Assembly: GCA_018260425.1 (NCBI GenBank)
Contig: JAGLBD010000041.1
Coordinates: 1-32,453, forward strand
From: Pseudogulbenkiania sp.
GTDB taxonomy: Bacteria > Pseudomonadota > Gammaproteobacteria > Burkholderiales > Chromobacteriaceae
Reading direction: 5' to 3'
Length of the DNA stretch: 32,453 nucleotides
In this document: positions 8,068-16,463 of the stretch, piece after piece
How positions within the stretch are numbered: position 1 is the first letter of the stretch
Layout: every line of letters begins with the position of its first letter
Notes under the pieces: model-generated
What the model was told of the DNA's origin: nothing
The model's input: only the letters and a program-made list of their open reading frames with translations
Database searches by the model: none
Position numbers and translations under genes: made by a program

Positions 8068-8547
8068 ATGCAAATCGTCAAAGATACTGTCGTTACCCTT
8101 CATTATGAAATGTTCGACAGCGACAACACTCTCATCGACAAGACGGAAGAACCGATCAGCTACCTGCACGGCGGCTACGACGGCATTTTCCCGTTGGTCG
8201 AAGAAGCGCTGCACGGCAAATCGGTAGGGGACAACATCGACGTTACGATGCAACCGGACGACGCATTCGGTGACCGTGAAGAAGAACTGGTTCGCATCGA
8301 ACCGAAAGACATCTTCCCGGAAGAAGTTGCAGTCGGCATGATGTTCGAAGCGGATGATCCGGAAACCGGCGACATCATTCTCTTCACCGTTACCGGCATC
8401 GACGGCGACAAGATTGTTGTCGACGGCAACCACCCGCTGGCAGGCAAGGCCGTTCGCTTTGCTGCCAAGGTCGTAGAAGTTCGCGCCGCCAGCGCAGAAG
8501 AAATGACCCATGGCCATGCTCATGGCGAACACGGCCATCACCACTAA
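8068..8547 (+). CDS. slyD: FKBP-type peptidyl-prolyl isomerase SlyD
   Basis: SlyD is a cytoplasmic prolyl isomerase, chaperone and metallochaperone that helps nickel delivery. The 159-residue protein has the split FKBP domain with the IF (insert-in-flap) domain at roughly 68-125, including DDAFGDREEELV and the FPEEVAVGMMF segment. It ends in a short His-rich tail (HGHAHGEHGHHH) that should bind Ni or other metals. The tail is shorter than in E. coli and has no cysteines. The start is the ATG at 8068, where the family sequence MQIVKDTVVTLHYEM begins; the in-frame codon at 8020 precedes unrelated residues. Confidence 0.93.
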   Translation: MQIVKDTVVTLHYEMFDSDNTLIDKTEEPISYLHGGYDGIFPLVEEALHGKSVGDNIDVTMQPDDAFGDREEELVRIEPKDIFPEEVAVGMMFEADDPETGDIILFTVTGIDGDKIVVDGNHPLAGKAVRFAAKVVEVRAASAEEMTHGHAHGEHGHHH

Positions 8548-8557
8548 GCGATAGCCG

Positions 8558-8577
8558 GGAGCCGTTATACCGGCTCC
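8558..8577. terminator. Hairpin between convergent slyD and prmC
   Basis: A 7-bp stem GGAGCCG/CGGCTCC with a 6-nt loop sits between the two stop codons. No T tract follows on either side, so it is a weak or factor-assisted bidirectional terminator. Confidence 0.5.
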
Positions 8578-8580
8578 GCC

Positions 8581-9414
8581 CTACGCCGGTCGTTCGTCCC
8601 CGACGGGAGAACGGCCGAGCGTAACCCGGTCCAGACCGGCAAGGTCTTGCAGTGTCGCCACCTCCAGCAGTCCGGCAGAGTCGAACAGACTCCGCGTCGC
8701 CCCTCCCTGATCATAGCCATGCTCCACCAGCAGCCAGCCTCCCGGTTGCAAATGCGCCAAGGCACCCGCGGCAATCTCGCGCAAACACGCCAATCCATCT
8801 CCGCCATCAGTCAGCGCCAGGCGCGGCTCATGCCGTACATCACCCTGGTCCAGATGATGATCATGCTGTGCAATATAGGGAGGATTGGAGACCACCACAT
8901 CAAAGCGGGCCCCCTGCGGCAGCGGATCATACCAGCTGCCCTGATAGAACATCACGCCGGCACCCAGCCGTTCGGCATTACCTCTGGCCACCGCCAGCGC
9001 ATCGGCTGAAATATCCACGGCACTGACCTCCAGCTCCGCCGCCTCCAGCGCCAAAGTCACGCAGATCGCACCACTGCCGCTACCAAGATCCACCACGCGC
9101 CCGTTAGGCGGGACACGTTGCAACACCGCCTCGACCAGCAACTCGGTATCGGGCCGCGGAATCAGCACGGCCGGGCTCACCTGGAACTCCCGGCCAAAAA
9201 ACTCCCGGCACCCGATAAGGTAGGCCATCGGCTCGCCGGCCAGACGTCGCTCGGCCAAGGTACAAAAGGTCCGCTCGGCCTGTTCGTCAAGGATATCCTC
9301 GCCGAAGCCCACCAGTCGGGCATGCGTCAGCCCCGGCACCACGTGCAACAGCAGCATACGCGCCTCCAGACGAGGCAGGGCATAGCGACGCAATGCGTCA
9401 TCCAGAGTCAACAT
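8581..9414 (-). CDS. prmC: Release-factor glutamine methyltransferase PrmC
   Basis: PrmC (HemK) methylates the glutamine of the GGQ motif in release factors RF1 and RF2 and so raises the efficiency of translation termination. The 277-residue protein has the N-terminal helical bundle (residues 1-80), the SAM-binding motif VVDLGSGSGAICV and the catalytic NPPY motif (VVSNPPYIAQHD). ATG 9414 is preceded by AAGGA at a good distance. The longer in-frame reading to 9618 overlaps mtgA and is not family-like. It is the last gene of the aroE-mtgA-prmC run, 16 bp after mtgA. Confidence 0.95.
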   Translation of the reverse strand: MLTLDDALRRYALPRLEARMLLLHVVPGLTHARLVGFGEDILDEQAERTFCTLAERRLAGEPMAYLIGCREFFGREFQVSPAVLIPRPDTELLVEAVLQRVPPNGRVVDLGSGSGAICVTLALEAAELEVSAVDISADALAVARGNAERLGAGVMFYQGSWYDPLPQGARFDVVVSNPPYIAQHDHHLDQGDVRHEPRLALTDGGDGLACLREIAAGALAHLQPGGWLLVEHGYDQGGATRSLFDSAGLLEVATLQDLAGLDRVTLGRSPVGDERPA

Positions 9415-9430
9415 CGGGGAATTCCTTCGT

Positions 9431-10114
9431 TCAGGGCAACTCGACCAGCGCCATGCGACGCTGGATGATACGGGTTTTGCGGGCCAGCCCCTGGGCATTG
9501 CGGTGGGTATCGTAATAACGGGGATTGGGCACCATCGCGGCAAGCTTGGCCGCCTGGCCGGCGCCCAGACGCGCGGCACTGGTACGGAAGTAATGACGGG
9601 AAGCCGCTTCTGCGCCAAACACGCCGTTACCCCATTCGATCACGTTCAGGTAGATTTCGAAGATACGCCGCTTGTCCAGCAGGCTCTCCAGCATGACGGT
9701 GATCAGGGCTTCCTCCAGCTTGCGCCATGGCGTTTTCTGGCTGGACAGGAACAGATTCTTGGCCAACTGCTGGCTGATGGTCGAACCACCCGCGACAATC
9801 TTGCCCTGCTTGAGGTTTTTCTCGAACGCCACCTCGATCCCGTCCCAATCGAATCCTTCGTGATCGACAAACCGGGCATCTTCCGACGCAATCAGGGCAC
9901 GTTTGAGATTCGGGGAAATCGCCGAATACGGCACCCACTTCTGGCGCAGCTCGGCATCCGGATCGTCCTCCTGCAGACGCGCCAATCGTTCGGTCATGAA
10001 CGCGCTGGCCGACGGATTGTGATCGCGCCAATACAGCACATGCGCGAGGATCCACAGGTTATACAAGAGAAAGGCGGCCACCAGGACCGCCAGGATTCGA
10101 AAGAGGATGCGCAT
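9431..10114 (-). CDS. mtgA: Monofunctional peptidoglycan glycosyltransferase MtgA
   Basis: MtgA polymerises lipid II into glycan strands at the outer face of the inner membrane. The 227-residue protein has one N-terminal membrane helix (about 5-25) followed by a GT51 domain. Signature motifs are present: the catalytic glutamate E78 in ALIASEDARFVDHEGF, and the GGSTISQQLAKNLFL motif. A second conserved stretch is EIYLNVIEWGNGVFGAE. There is no transpeptidase domain, as expected for MtgA. It starts 2 bp after the aroE stop, implying translational coupling. Confidence 0.95.
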   Translation of the reverse strand: MRILFRILAVLVAAFLLYNLWILAHVLYWRDHNPSASAFMTERLARLQEDDPDAELRQKWVPYSAISPNLKRALIASEDARFVDHEGFDWDGIEVAFEKNLKQGKIVAGGSTISQQLAKNLFLSSQKTPWRKLEEALITVMLESLLDKRRIFEIYLNVIEWGNGVFGAEAASRHYFRTSAARLGAGQAAKLAAMVPNPRYYDTHRNAQGLARKTRIIQRRMALVELP

Positions 10115-10116
10115 GG

Positions 10117-10938
10117 TCAGGCCAGCAGCTCTCTCAACATATGCGTCACTTTACGGGTATCGGGTCGCTTGCCGCGCCAGATGAAGAACGATTCGGCCGC
10201 CTGCTCGACCAGCATGCCAAGACCATCGGCCAGCATACCGGCGTTTTCAGACTGGGCACGGCGCAGGAAAGGCGTCAGACCTTTGCTGTACACCATGTCG
10301 TAAGCCAGACTGCGGGCATTGAACAACCCGGCAGGAATCGGTGGCAATTCGTTATGCAGGCTGGTCGACGTGGCATTGATAATCACGTCGAAAGCGCGTC
10401 CGGCCAACTCGCCATACCCGGTCGCCTGACACACCCCCCACGGAGCAAAATGGTGCACCAGGGCTTCCGCTTTGATCAAGGTACGGTTGGCGATGGTCAG
10501 CGAAGCGGGTTTTTCTTCCAGCAACGGCTCCAGCACCCCCCGCACGGCTCCCCCGGCACCAAGAACCAGCACATTCTTGCCGGCAAGCTGTACATCCATG
10601 GCCTGGACGATATCGCGTACCAGACCGATACCGTCGGTATTGTCGCCATAGACCTTGCCGTCGCGGAAGGTCAGGGTATTGACCGCTTCGGCCGCGCGTG
10701 CGCGTTCCGTCACTTCATCCGACATGCGATAGGCTTCGCCTTTGAACGGCAAGGTCACATTGAGACCACGGCCGCCCTCGGCGATGAAGCCCTCGACCAC
10801 CTCCCTGAAGCGCCCCAGTTCGGCAAACAATTTCTCGTAACGAATCGCCTCACCCGTTGCCCGTGCGAACTCGGCATGAATCATCGGAGACTGGCTATGG
10901 GCAACAGGATTTCCGATTACGGCGTAACGGTCGGTCAT
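10117..10938 (-). CDS. aroE: Shikimate dehydrogenase AroE
   Basis: AroE reduces 3-dehydroshikimate to shikimate with NADPH, the fourth step of the shikimate pathway. At 273 residues it has a normal family length. Visible features are the shikimate-binding SQSPMIH, the catalytic K66 in NVTLPFKGEA and D102 in GDNTDG, and the NADP-binding GAGGAVRG (about 127-134). NATSTSLH follows. The start is ATG 10938 (MTDRYAVIGNP); the in-frame extension to 10986 is not conserved in type. It leads the aroE-mtgA-prmC run. Confidence 0.95.
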   Translation of the reverse strand: MTDRYAVIGNPVAHSQSPMIHAEFARATGEAIRYEKLFAELGRFREVVEGFIAEGGRGLNVTLPFKGEAYRMSDEVTERARAAEAVNTLTFRDGKVYGDNTDGIGLVRDIVQAMDVQLAGKNVLVLGAGGAVRGVLEPLLEEKPASLTIANRTLIKAEALVHHFAPWGVCQATGYGELAGRAFDVIINATSTSLHNELPPIPAGLFNARSLAYDMVYSKGLTPFLRRAQSENAGMLADGLGMLVEQAAESFFIWRGKRPDTRKVTHMLRELLA

Positions 10939-11047
10939 GATCAGCTTTCTGGATTTCGTGTAACGTGCGGCCGACACCCCGGCCACACCTCGATAACAGT
11001 GTCAGGCATCACTTTGCCGTGAAGCACTGAAAACTTCAATAGCCCGC

Positions 11048-11500
11048 TCAGGGTTGCAGCCAGGGCAGGCCTCTGGCCTTCCAGCCTTCAAGCTGCCCGC
11101 GATGGCGCTCGGCATCGTGCCCGCCCTCGAATCCCTCGAGAATGTTGTAGGCTGCCGAAAACCCCAGATCCGCAGCACGGCGTGCCGCCTCGTCGGAGCG
11201 CACCCCGGTGCGGCACAGGAACATCACCACGGCTTCCTTGTCGACCTGATGGCTCAATTGGGCATCGAAATGCGGATTGGCCTGCATGCCCGGCCAGGTT
11301 TTCAGTTCGATTCCGACCGAATCGGGCACTGTTCCGACAAACTGCCATTCCGCGGAGCTGCGCACATCGACGATGACCGCGCTGTCCAGATGCCCGGCCA
11401 GATAGAAGGCTTCCTCGGGGGTCAGTTGCCCCGCATACGCCAGACCAAGCTGATGAGCGCGCTCATGGGCACGCTTGAGAATCTCATTGAGTTGACTCAT
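11048..11500 (-). CDS. Single-domain rhodanese-like protein
   Basis: This is a 150-residue cytoplasmic protein with one rhodanese domain, beginning near residue 25 (LTPEEAFYLA). The catalytic cysteine is C96 in the loop FLCRTGVRSDEAA, and the CH2A motif VIVDVRSSAEW is present. Members transfer sulfane sulfur or act as sulfur carriers; the physiological acceptor cannot be deduced. The active-site loop is intact, so catalytic activity is likely. It is transcribed away from glnA and separated from aroE by 109 bp, with no clear terminator. Confidence 0.85.
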   Translation of the reverse strand: MSQLNEILKRAHERAHQLGLAYAGQLTPEEAFYLAGHLDSAVIVDVRSSAEWQFVGTVPDSVGIELKTWPGMQANPHFDAQLSHQVDKEAVVMFLCRTGVRSDEAARRAADLGFSAAYNILEGFEGGHDAERHRGQLEGWKARGLPWLQP

Positions 11501-11604
11501 GGCATCCTTCCTTCAGGCTGGCAGCCCGTGTTGCACACTATTCCCTCCTATCATGCCACAGATACGTCCGCCAAGAGAGGGGCCAAGGGGACCTGCAATC
11601 GCAA

Positions 11605-11651
11605 TGCACTTAAATGGTGCATCACCAAATGTCATGCACCAGTGCGGCACA
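11605..11651. promoter_or_regulatory. Paired NtrC-binding-site candidates upstream of glnA
   Basis: TGCACTTAAATGGTGCA (11605-11621) matches the NtrC consensus TGCACC-N5-GGTGCA with one mismatch. A second, weaker copy begins TGCACC at 11635 and has a degenerate right arm. The two centres are 30 bp apart, close to three helical turns, as expected for cooperative NtrC dimers. They lie roughly 100-130 bp upstream of the predicted sigma-54 start. Confidence 0.7.
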
Positions 11652-11713
11652 CCGCATTCTCCGTGACGTCATCCCCTGCCTTGTGACACAATGACTTAGG
11701 TTGTTTACAGTGT

Positions 11714-11729
11714 TGGCACACTTCCTGCT
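11714..11729 (+). promoter_or_regulatory. Sigma-54 promoter of glnA
   Basis: TGGCACACTTCCTGCT carries the invariant GG (11715-11716) and GC (11727-11728) with the required 10-bp spacing. It differs from the consensus TGGCACG-N4-TTGCT at two positions. The predicted start is near 11740. A TTGACA follows at 11749 but no good -10 pairs with it. The rest of the 11501-11798 gap holds a TGACGTCA palindrome at about 11664 and nothing else I can name. Confidence 0.8.
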
Positions 11730-11798
11730 TAATCCTAGGCAGAGCAAGTTGACAGCATTTCCTCTAGATGCACTTAGGCCTTAATTTAGGAGAACACC

Positions 11799-13217
11799 AT
11801 GGCAGTTGCAGACGTACTGAAACTGATCAAGGACAACGACGTCAAATTCGTTGACCTGCGCTTTACCGACACCCGCGGCAAAGAACAGCACGTGTCGCTG
11901 CCGGCACGCATCGTCCTGGAAGACGGTGAAGAGTGGTTCGAGCGCGGCCATGCTTTCGATGGTTCCTCCATCGCCGGCTGGAAAGGCATTCAGGCGTCCG
12001 ACATGCTGCTGATGCCGGATCCGGCAACGGCCAAGATCGATCCGTTCTTCGACGAACCGACCGTATTCATGAGCTGTGACGTGATCGACCCGGCCGACGG
12101 CAAGGGCTACGACCGTTGCCCGCGTTCCATCGCCAAGCGCGCCGAAGCCTACCTGAAGGCCAGCGGCATTGGTGACACCGCGTTCTTCGGTCCGGAACCG
12201 GAATTCTTCATTTTCGACTCCGTGACCTGGAGTGCCGACATGTCCGGCTGCCACGTCAAGATCAAGGCAGAAGAAGCCGCATGGTCGTCCTCCGAAGAAT
12301 TTGAAGGCGGCAATATGGGCCACCGTCCGGGCATCAAGGGCGGCTACTTCCCGGTACCTCCGGTCGACTCCTCCCAGGACCTGCGTTCCGCCATGGTACT
12401 GCTGCTCGAAGAGCTGGGTGTTCCGGTCGAAGTGCATCACCATGAAGTGGCCACCGCCGGCCAGAATGAAATCGGTACCCGCTTCAGCACCCTGACCCAG
12501 CGTGCCGACTGGACCCAGATCCTCAAGTATGTGGTGCACAATGTTGCCCACAGCTATGGCAAAACCGCGACCTTCATGCCCAAGCCCATCGTCGGCGACA
12601 ATGGCTCCGGCATGCACGTTCACCAGTCCATCTGGAAAGACGGCAAAAACCTGTTTGCCGGTGACGGCTATGCCGGCCTGTCTGATACCGCGCTGTACTA
12701 CATCGGCGGCATCATCAAACACGCCAAGGCACTGAATGCCATCACCAACCCGGGCACCAACTCCTACAAGCGTCTGGTTCCGCATTACGAAGCACCGGTA
12801 AAACTGGCCTACTCCGCCAAAAACCGTTCCGCTTCGATCCGCATCCCGCACGTAGCTAGCCCGAAAGGCCGTCGTATCGAAGCCCGCTTCCCGGATCCGC
12901 TGGCCAACCCGTACCTGGCGTTTGCCGCCTTGATGATGGCCGGTCTGGACGGTATCCAGAACAAGATCCATCCTGGCGATCCGGCTGACAAGAACCTGTA
13001 CGACCTGCCGCCGGAAGAGGACAAACTGATCCCGACCGTCTGCGCCTCGCTGGACGAAGCACTGGCAGCCCTGGACAAGGACCGCGAGTTCCTGACCCGT
13101 GGCGGTGTGTTCACCAACGAATGGATCGATGCTTATATCGAACTGAAGATGCAGGAAGTCAATCTGCATCGCATGACCACTCACCCGGTCGAATTCTCGA
13201 TGTACTACAGCCTCTAA
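11799..13217 (+). CDS. glnA: Glutamine synthetase type I
   Basis: GlnA makes glutamine from glutamate, ammonia and ATP and is the main ammonia-assimilating enzyme. The 472-residue length is typical of dodecameric GSI-beta. Visible motifs are the N-terminal FDGSSIAGW loop, [11 protein letters not shown] with metal-binding glutamates, the [10 protein letters not shown] nucleotide region and [10 protein letters not shown]. The adenylylation tyrosine is Y401 in NLYDLPPEE, so adenylyltransferase (GlnE) control is expected. ATG 11799 follows TTAGGAG. The sigma-54 promoter and NtrC-like sites upstream indicate induction by nitrogen limitation. Confidence 0.98.
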   Translation: MAVADVLKLIKDNDVKFVDLRFTDTRGKEQHVSLPARIVLEDGEEWFERGHAFDGSSIAGWKGIQASDMLLMPDPATAKIDPFFDEPTVFMSCDVIDPADGKGYDRCPRSIAKRAEAYLKASGIGDTAFFGPEPEFFIFDSVTWSADMSGCHVKIKAEEAAWSSSEEFEGGNMGHRPGIKGGYFPVPPVDSSQDLRSAMVLLLEELGVPVEVHHHEVATAGQNEIGTRFSTLTQRADWTQILKYVVHNVAHSYGKTATFMPKPIVGDNGSGMHVHQSIWKDGKNLFAGDGYAGLSDTALYYIGGIIKHAKALNAITNPGTNSYKRLVPHYEAPVKLAYSAKNRSASIRIPHVASPKGRRIEARFPDPLANPYLAFAALMMAGLDGIQNKIHPGDPADKNLYDLPPEEDKLIPTVCASLDEALAALDKDREFLTRGGVFTNEWIDAYIELKMQEVNLHRMTTHPVEFSMYYSL

Positions 13218-13254
13218 TCAGACAAACCTGTTTTTAAACCGGTCTGTTCCTGTC

Positions 13255-13281
13255 ACGCCGTCCGTCATGGACGGCGTTTTT
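13255..13281 (+). terminator. Rho-independent terminator of glnA
   Basis: A perfect 9-bp stem ACGCCGTCC/GGACGGCGT with a 5-nt loop is followed by T's (13277-13281). It separates glnA from the downstream DUF4124 and glnLG genes. Confidence 0.92.
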
Positions 13282-13355
13282 CATTGCCCCGTGACGGACC
13301 TGCGGCTTTTGCTTAAGATACCCCCTTCAAGGGTCATCACCAGAGGGAGTGCTCC

Positions 13356-13832
13356 ATGCACCTACCCGGCTTGCTTTTGCTGCTTGCCACAACCGGACTG
13401 GTCCAACCAGCGGCTGCCGCGGTCTACAAATATATCGATTCGACTGGCGCGGTCACGTATACGAACATACCGGTACGTGGCGCCGTGCCCGTCAAACTCC
13501 CCGCCCTGTCAGCATCTCCCGCTCCGAAAAAAACCCCGGCTCCGGCCGCCTCCGCCATAAGCGGCAACTATCCGGATGTCGACAAGGGTACCCAGTCGCA
13601 GCGTGACGAAGGCCGGCGCAAAATTCTGCAACAGGAGCTGGCCAATGAAGAAACCGCCCTGGCGGAAGCGCAGCGCACGCTCGCGGCCGGCAAGGCACCG
13701 CTCAAGGGAGAAGACGCCCGCAGCACGGCCGATCGTCTCAAGCGTCTGGCTGACGCGGTAGCGGAACGTGAACGAAATTGTGCCGCGATTCGCACCGAAT
13801 TGACCCGCCTGAACAAGCCCGCACCAAAATAG
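13356..13832 (+). CDS. Secreted DUF4124 domain protein
   Basis: This 158-residue protein has a signal peptide (cleavage probably after the AAA at about residue 21). A short DUF4124 domain follows (VYKYIDSTGAVTYTNIPVRGA). A Pro/Ala-rich linker precedes a charged helical C-terminal half (about 75-155) likely to form a coiled coil. It should be periplasmic. DUF4124 proteins have no firmly established function. It lies between glnA and glnLG, downstream of the glnA terminator, with AGAGGGAG before the ATG. Its stop codon lies inside an NtrC-like site that probably serves glnL. Confidence 0.8.
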   Translation: MHLPGLLLLLATTGLVQPAAAAVYKYIDSTGAVTYTNIPVRGAVPVKLPALSASPAPKKTPAPAASAISGNYPDVDKGTQSQRDEGRRKILQQELANEETALAEAQRTLAAGKAPLKGEDARSTADRLKRLADAVAERERNCAAIRTELTRLNKPAPK

Positions 13833-13836
13833 TGCG
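13820..13836. promoter_or_regulatory. NtrC-binding-site candidate across the DUF4124 stop codon
   Basis: CGCACCAAAATAGTGCG pairs GCAC with GTGC arms in the spacing of the NtrC consensus TGCACC-N5-GGTGCA. The stop codon TAG of the DUF4124 gene (13830-13832) lies within it. The site is about 70 bp upstream of the predicted glnL transcription start. Confidence 0.6.
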
Positions 13837-13873
13837 CTAAGATACCAACGGTGGCCTTACAAGGCATGAAATC

Positions 13874-13889
13874 TGGCGCGCTTCTTGCT
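13874..13889 (+). promoter_or_regulatory. Sigma-54 promoter of glnLG
   Basis: TGGCGCGCTTCTTGCT matches the sigma-54 consensus TGGCACG-N4-TTGCT at all but one position. The GG (13875-13876) and GC (13887-13888) have the invariant 10-bp spacing. The predicted start is near 13900, leaving about 30 nt of leader before the glnL ATG. Confidence 0.8.
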
Positions 13890-13929
13890 AGATGTCATAC
13901 GCCCTCCCCCGATATGGTGATCGACACGC

Positions 13930-15012
13930 ATGACCTCGCATTCTTTTGCCGGACTGGAATTACTGGATACGCCGGTACTGATCCTCGATCACACCGGCTT
14001 GCCCTGCTACGTCAACCCGGCCTGTGAAAACCTGCTTGCCCTGGGCAAGAAGGAGCTCATGCGCCATCGCTTCATCGAGCTGTTTCATCCTTTGCCGGCG
14101 CTGACTCAGGCTTTCACCACGGTAGAGCGCTATAACACCAGCTTTCTCGAACACGATATCGAACTGGTGACCCGCCATAACGACCTGCCCCTGCATATTG
14201 CCTTGTCTATTACCCCGGTGGAGAGTGGTATGGACAGCTGGCTATTGGTGGAGTTGCGTCCGCTGGACCAGCAATTGCGCATCGCCAATGAAGAGCGGCT
14301 GTTGCTGCAGCAACAAGCCAATCGGGAATTGATTCGCAATCTGGCCCATGAAATCAAAAATCCACTGGGAGGCATTCGCGGAGCCGCGCAATTGCTGGAA
14401 CATGAACTCGGTGATCGTCCGGATCTGAAGGAATACACCGAAGTCATCCGTGAAGAATCGATCCGGCTGCAATCGCTGGTGGATAGGCTGTTGGCACCGC
14501 ATCGCCGTCAGGTGGCCAGCGAGCTGAATATCCATGAGGTGCTGGAGCGCGTGCGCAGCATCGTCCTGATCGAATATCGCCACGGCTTGAGCATACAACG
14601 GGACTACGACGTCAGCCTGCCACCGCTGATCGCCGACAAGGAACAACTGATCCAGGTGGTGCTGAATATCGTCAAGAACGCCGTTGAAGCCATGAAAGGC
14701 AAGGGACAGGTCATTTTGCGCACCCGGGTGGCCCGGCAGGTCACGCTGGCCAGAAAGCGTCATCTACTGGCACTGAAATTACAGGTGATCGATAACGGCC
14801 CTGGCATTCCGGAAGAGTTGCGCGACCACATTTTCCATCCACTGGTCACCGGCCGGGCCGAGGGAACCGGGCTGGGTCTGACGCTGGCACAGTCCTTCGT
14901 TCACCAGCATGGCGGAAGCATCGAATTCGAATCGCGCCCGGCTTACACCTGTTTCACGGTAATGCTGCCATTGAACCAATCTGAACCATCTTACGAGGCC
15001 AACCGCTCATGA
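13930..15012 (+). CDS. glnL: Nitrogen sensor histidine kinase GlnL (NtrB)
   Basis: NtrB is the cytoplasmic kinase/phosphatase that, under control of PII, sets phosphorylation of NtrC. The 360-residue protein has an N-terminal PAS domain (about 8-115), an HisKA helix with the phospho-accepting H140 in NLAHEIKNPLGGIRGAA, and a GHKL ATPase domain. Its N box is VLNIVKNAVEAM, its G1 box VIDNGPGIPEEL and its G2 box GTGLGLTLAQSFV. There are no membrane helices, as expected. The 3' end overlaps glnG by ATGA, so translation is coupled. Its own sigma-54 promoter implies autoregulation by NtrC. Confidence 0.95.
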   Translation: MTSHSFAGLELLDTPVLILDHTGLPCYVNPACENLLALGKKELMRHRFIELFHPLPALTQAFTTVERYNTSFLEHDIELVTRHNDLPLHIALSITPVESGMDSWLLVELRPLDQQLRIANEERLLLQQQANRELIRNLAHEIKNPLGGIRGAAQLLEHELGDRPDLKEYTEVIREESIRLQSLVDRLLAPHRRQVASELNIHEVLERVRSIVLIEYRHGLSIQRDYDVSLPPLIADKEQLIQVVLNIVKNAVEAMKGKGQVILRTRVARQVTLARKRHLLALKLQVIDNGPGIPEELRDHIFHPLVTGRAEGTGLGLTLAQSFVHQHGGSIEFESRPAYTCFTVMLPLNQSEPSYEANRS

Positions 15013-16430
15013 CCACTCCCGTATGGATTATCGATGACGACAAGGCCATACGCTGGGTTCTGGAAAAGACCCTGACGCGCAGCGGCATCCGCTATACCAG
15101 TTTCGCCAGTGCCGACGAAGCCTTGAATGCCCTCTACGACGAGGTGCCAAAGGTCATCATCAGCGACATCCGCATGCCGGGCACCGACGGGCTGAAGTTT
15201 CTCTCGCGGGTCAAAGCCGACTACCCCCAGCTGCCGGTCATCATCATGACCGCCCATTCCGACCTTGATTCCGCGGTGGCGGCCTTTCAGGGCGGGGCAT
15301 TCGAGTACCTGCCCAAGCCTTTCGATGTCGATCAGGCCGTGGCACTCATCGAACGGGCACTGGCCGAGAGCGGTGCCGTGTCGCAGGGTGACAGCGAAGC
15401 GGCAGAGATGCCGGTTTTGCTTGGTCAGGCGCCCGCCATGCAAGACGTTTTCCGGGCCATCGGCCGTTTGTCGCAATCGCATGTAACGGTGCTGATTACC
15501 GGCGAGTCCGGCACCGGCAAGGAGCGGGTCGCCGAAGCCTTGCACCGCCACTCGATTCGCGCCACCCGCCCCTTCATTGCCTTGAATACCGCGGCGATCC
15601 CCAAGGATCTGCTTGAGTCGGAACTGTTCGGACACGAAAAAGGCGCCTTTACCGGTGCCCTGATCACCCGGCGTGGCCGCTTCGAAGAAGCCGAAGGCGG
15701 CACCCTGTTTCTCGACGAAATCGGCGATATGCCAACCGAACTGCAGACCCGCCTGCTCCGGGTGCTATCGGACGGGAATTTCTACCGGGTGGGCGGCCAT
15801 ACGCCCATCAAAGCCAATGTGCGGGTCATTGCCGCCACGCACCAGCATCTGGAAGAACGGGTACGCGACGGGCTGTTCCGTGAAGACCTGTTTCACCGCC
15901 TCAACGTCATCCGGCTGCGCCTGCCGCCGCTACGCGAACGCCGCGAAGATATTCCGTTGCTGACCCGGCATTTTTTGGCGAAGAGCGCCATCAGCCTCGG
16001 CGTGGAGCCGAAACGACTCACCGAGAGCGCCATGGACCGCTTGGCGCACTACCCGTTCCCGGGCAATGTGCGCCAGCTGGAAAACCTTTGCCAATGGATG
16101 ACTGTCATGGCGCCGGGGCAAACCGTGGAACTGTCCGATTTGCCTCCGGAGGTCCAGGAAGGTCTGGATGAACTCGGCGCGGCCGGCAGTCAAGACAACA
16201 CGACGGTCTGGACCAACGGTCTGACTGACGAGGTGACCCGACGACTCAAGGCAGGCGAAACCGGCATTATTGACGAATTGACCCGCCGCTTCGAGGAAAC
16301 CTGCATCCGGGCCGGACTGGCGCACACCGGGGGCCGCAAGGTGGAGGCGGCTCAATTGCTCGGCTGGGGACGCAACACCCTGACGCGCAAGATTCAGGAA
16401 TTGCATCTGGAAGACAACGGCGAAGAATGA
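15009..16430 (+). CDS. glnG: Nitrogen response regulator GlnG (NtrC)
   Basis: NtrC is the sigma-54 activator of nitrogen-scavenging genes. The 473-residue protein has a receiver domain (phosphorylated D53, K103 switch lysine) and an AAA+ domain. The AAA+ domain carries Walker A GESGTGKE (165-172), the sigma-54-contacting GAFTGA loop (212-217) and Walker B TLFLDE (232-237). A C-terminal Fis-type helix-turn-helix ends the protein (EAAQLLGWGRNTLTRKIQEL). All activator motifs look intact. It is translationally coupled to glnL, and should bind the sites noted upstream of glnA and glnL. Confidence 0.97.
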   Translation: MTTPVWIIDDDKAIRWVLEKTLTRSGIRYTSFASADEALNALYDEVPKVIISDIRMPGTDGLKFLSRVKADYPQLPVIIMTAHSDLDSAVAAFQGGAFEYLPKPFDVDQAVALIERALAESGAVSQGDSEAAEMPVLLGQAPAMQDVFRAIGRLSQSHVTVLITGESGTGKERVAEALHRHSIRATRPFIALNTAAIPKDLLESELFGHEKGAFTGALITRRGRFEEAEGGTLFLDEIGDMPTELQTRLLRVLSDGNFYRVGGHTPIKANVRVIAATHQHLEERVRDGLFREDLFHRLNVIRLRLPPLRERREDIPLLTRHFLAKSAISLGVEPKRLTESAMDRLAHYPFPGNVRQLENLCQWMTVMAPGQTVELSDLPPEVQEGLDELGAAGSQDNTTVWTNGLTDEVTRRLKAGETGIIDELTRRFEETCIRAGLAHTGGRKVEAAQLLGWGRNTLTRKIQELHLEDNGEE

Positions 16431-16434
16431 CAGC

Positions 16435-16454
16435 ACCGGGCCTCGCGGCCCGGT
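16435..16454. terminator. Hairpin between convergent glnG and sixA
   Basis: A perfect 8-bp stem ACCGGGCC/GGCCCGGT with a TCGC loop lies between the two stop codons. No T tract follows, so the terminator call is tentative. Confidence 0.5.
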
Positions 16455-16463
16455 CTGCCCGGG

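Noticed and set aside
11749-11777. Sigma-70 promoter before glnA using TTGACA
   Set aside because: The -35 is perfect but no acceptable -10 exists at 16-18 bp; the sigma-54 site is far better.
11781-13184. 467-codon open frame opposite glnA
   Set aside because: It mirrors glnA codon bias in a GC-rich genome, covers the glnA start region and has no domain or ribosome-binding site.
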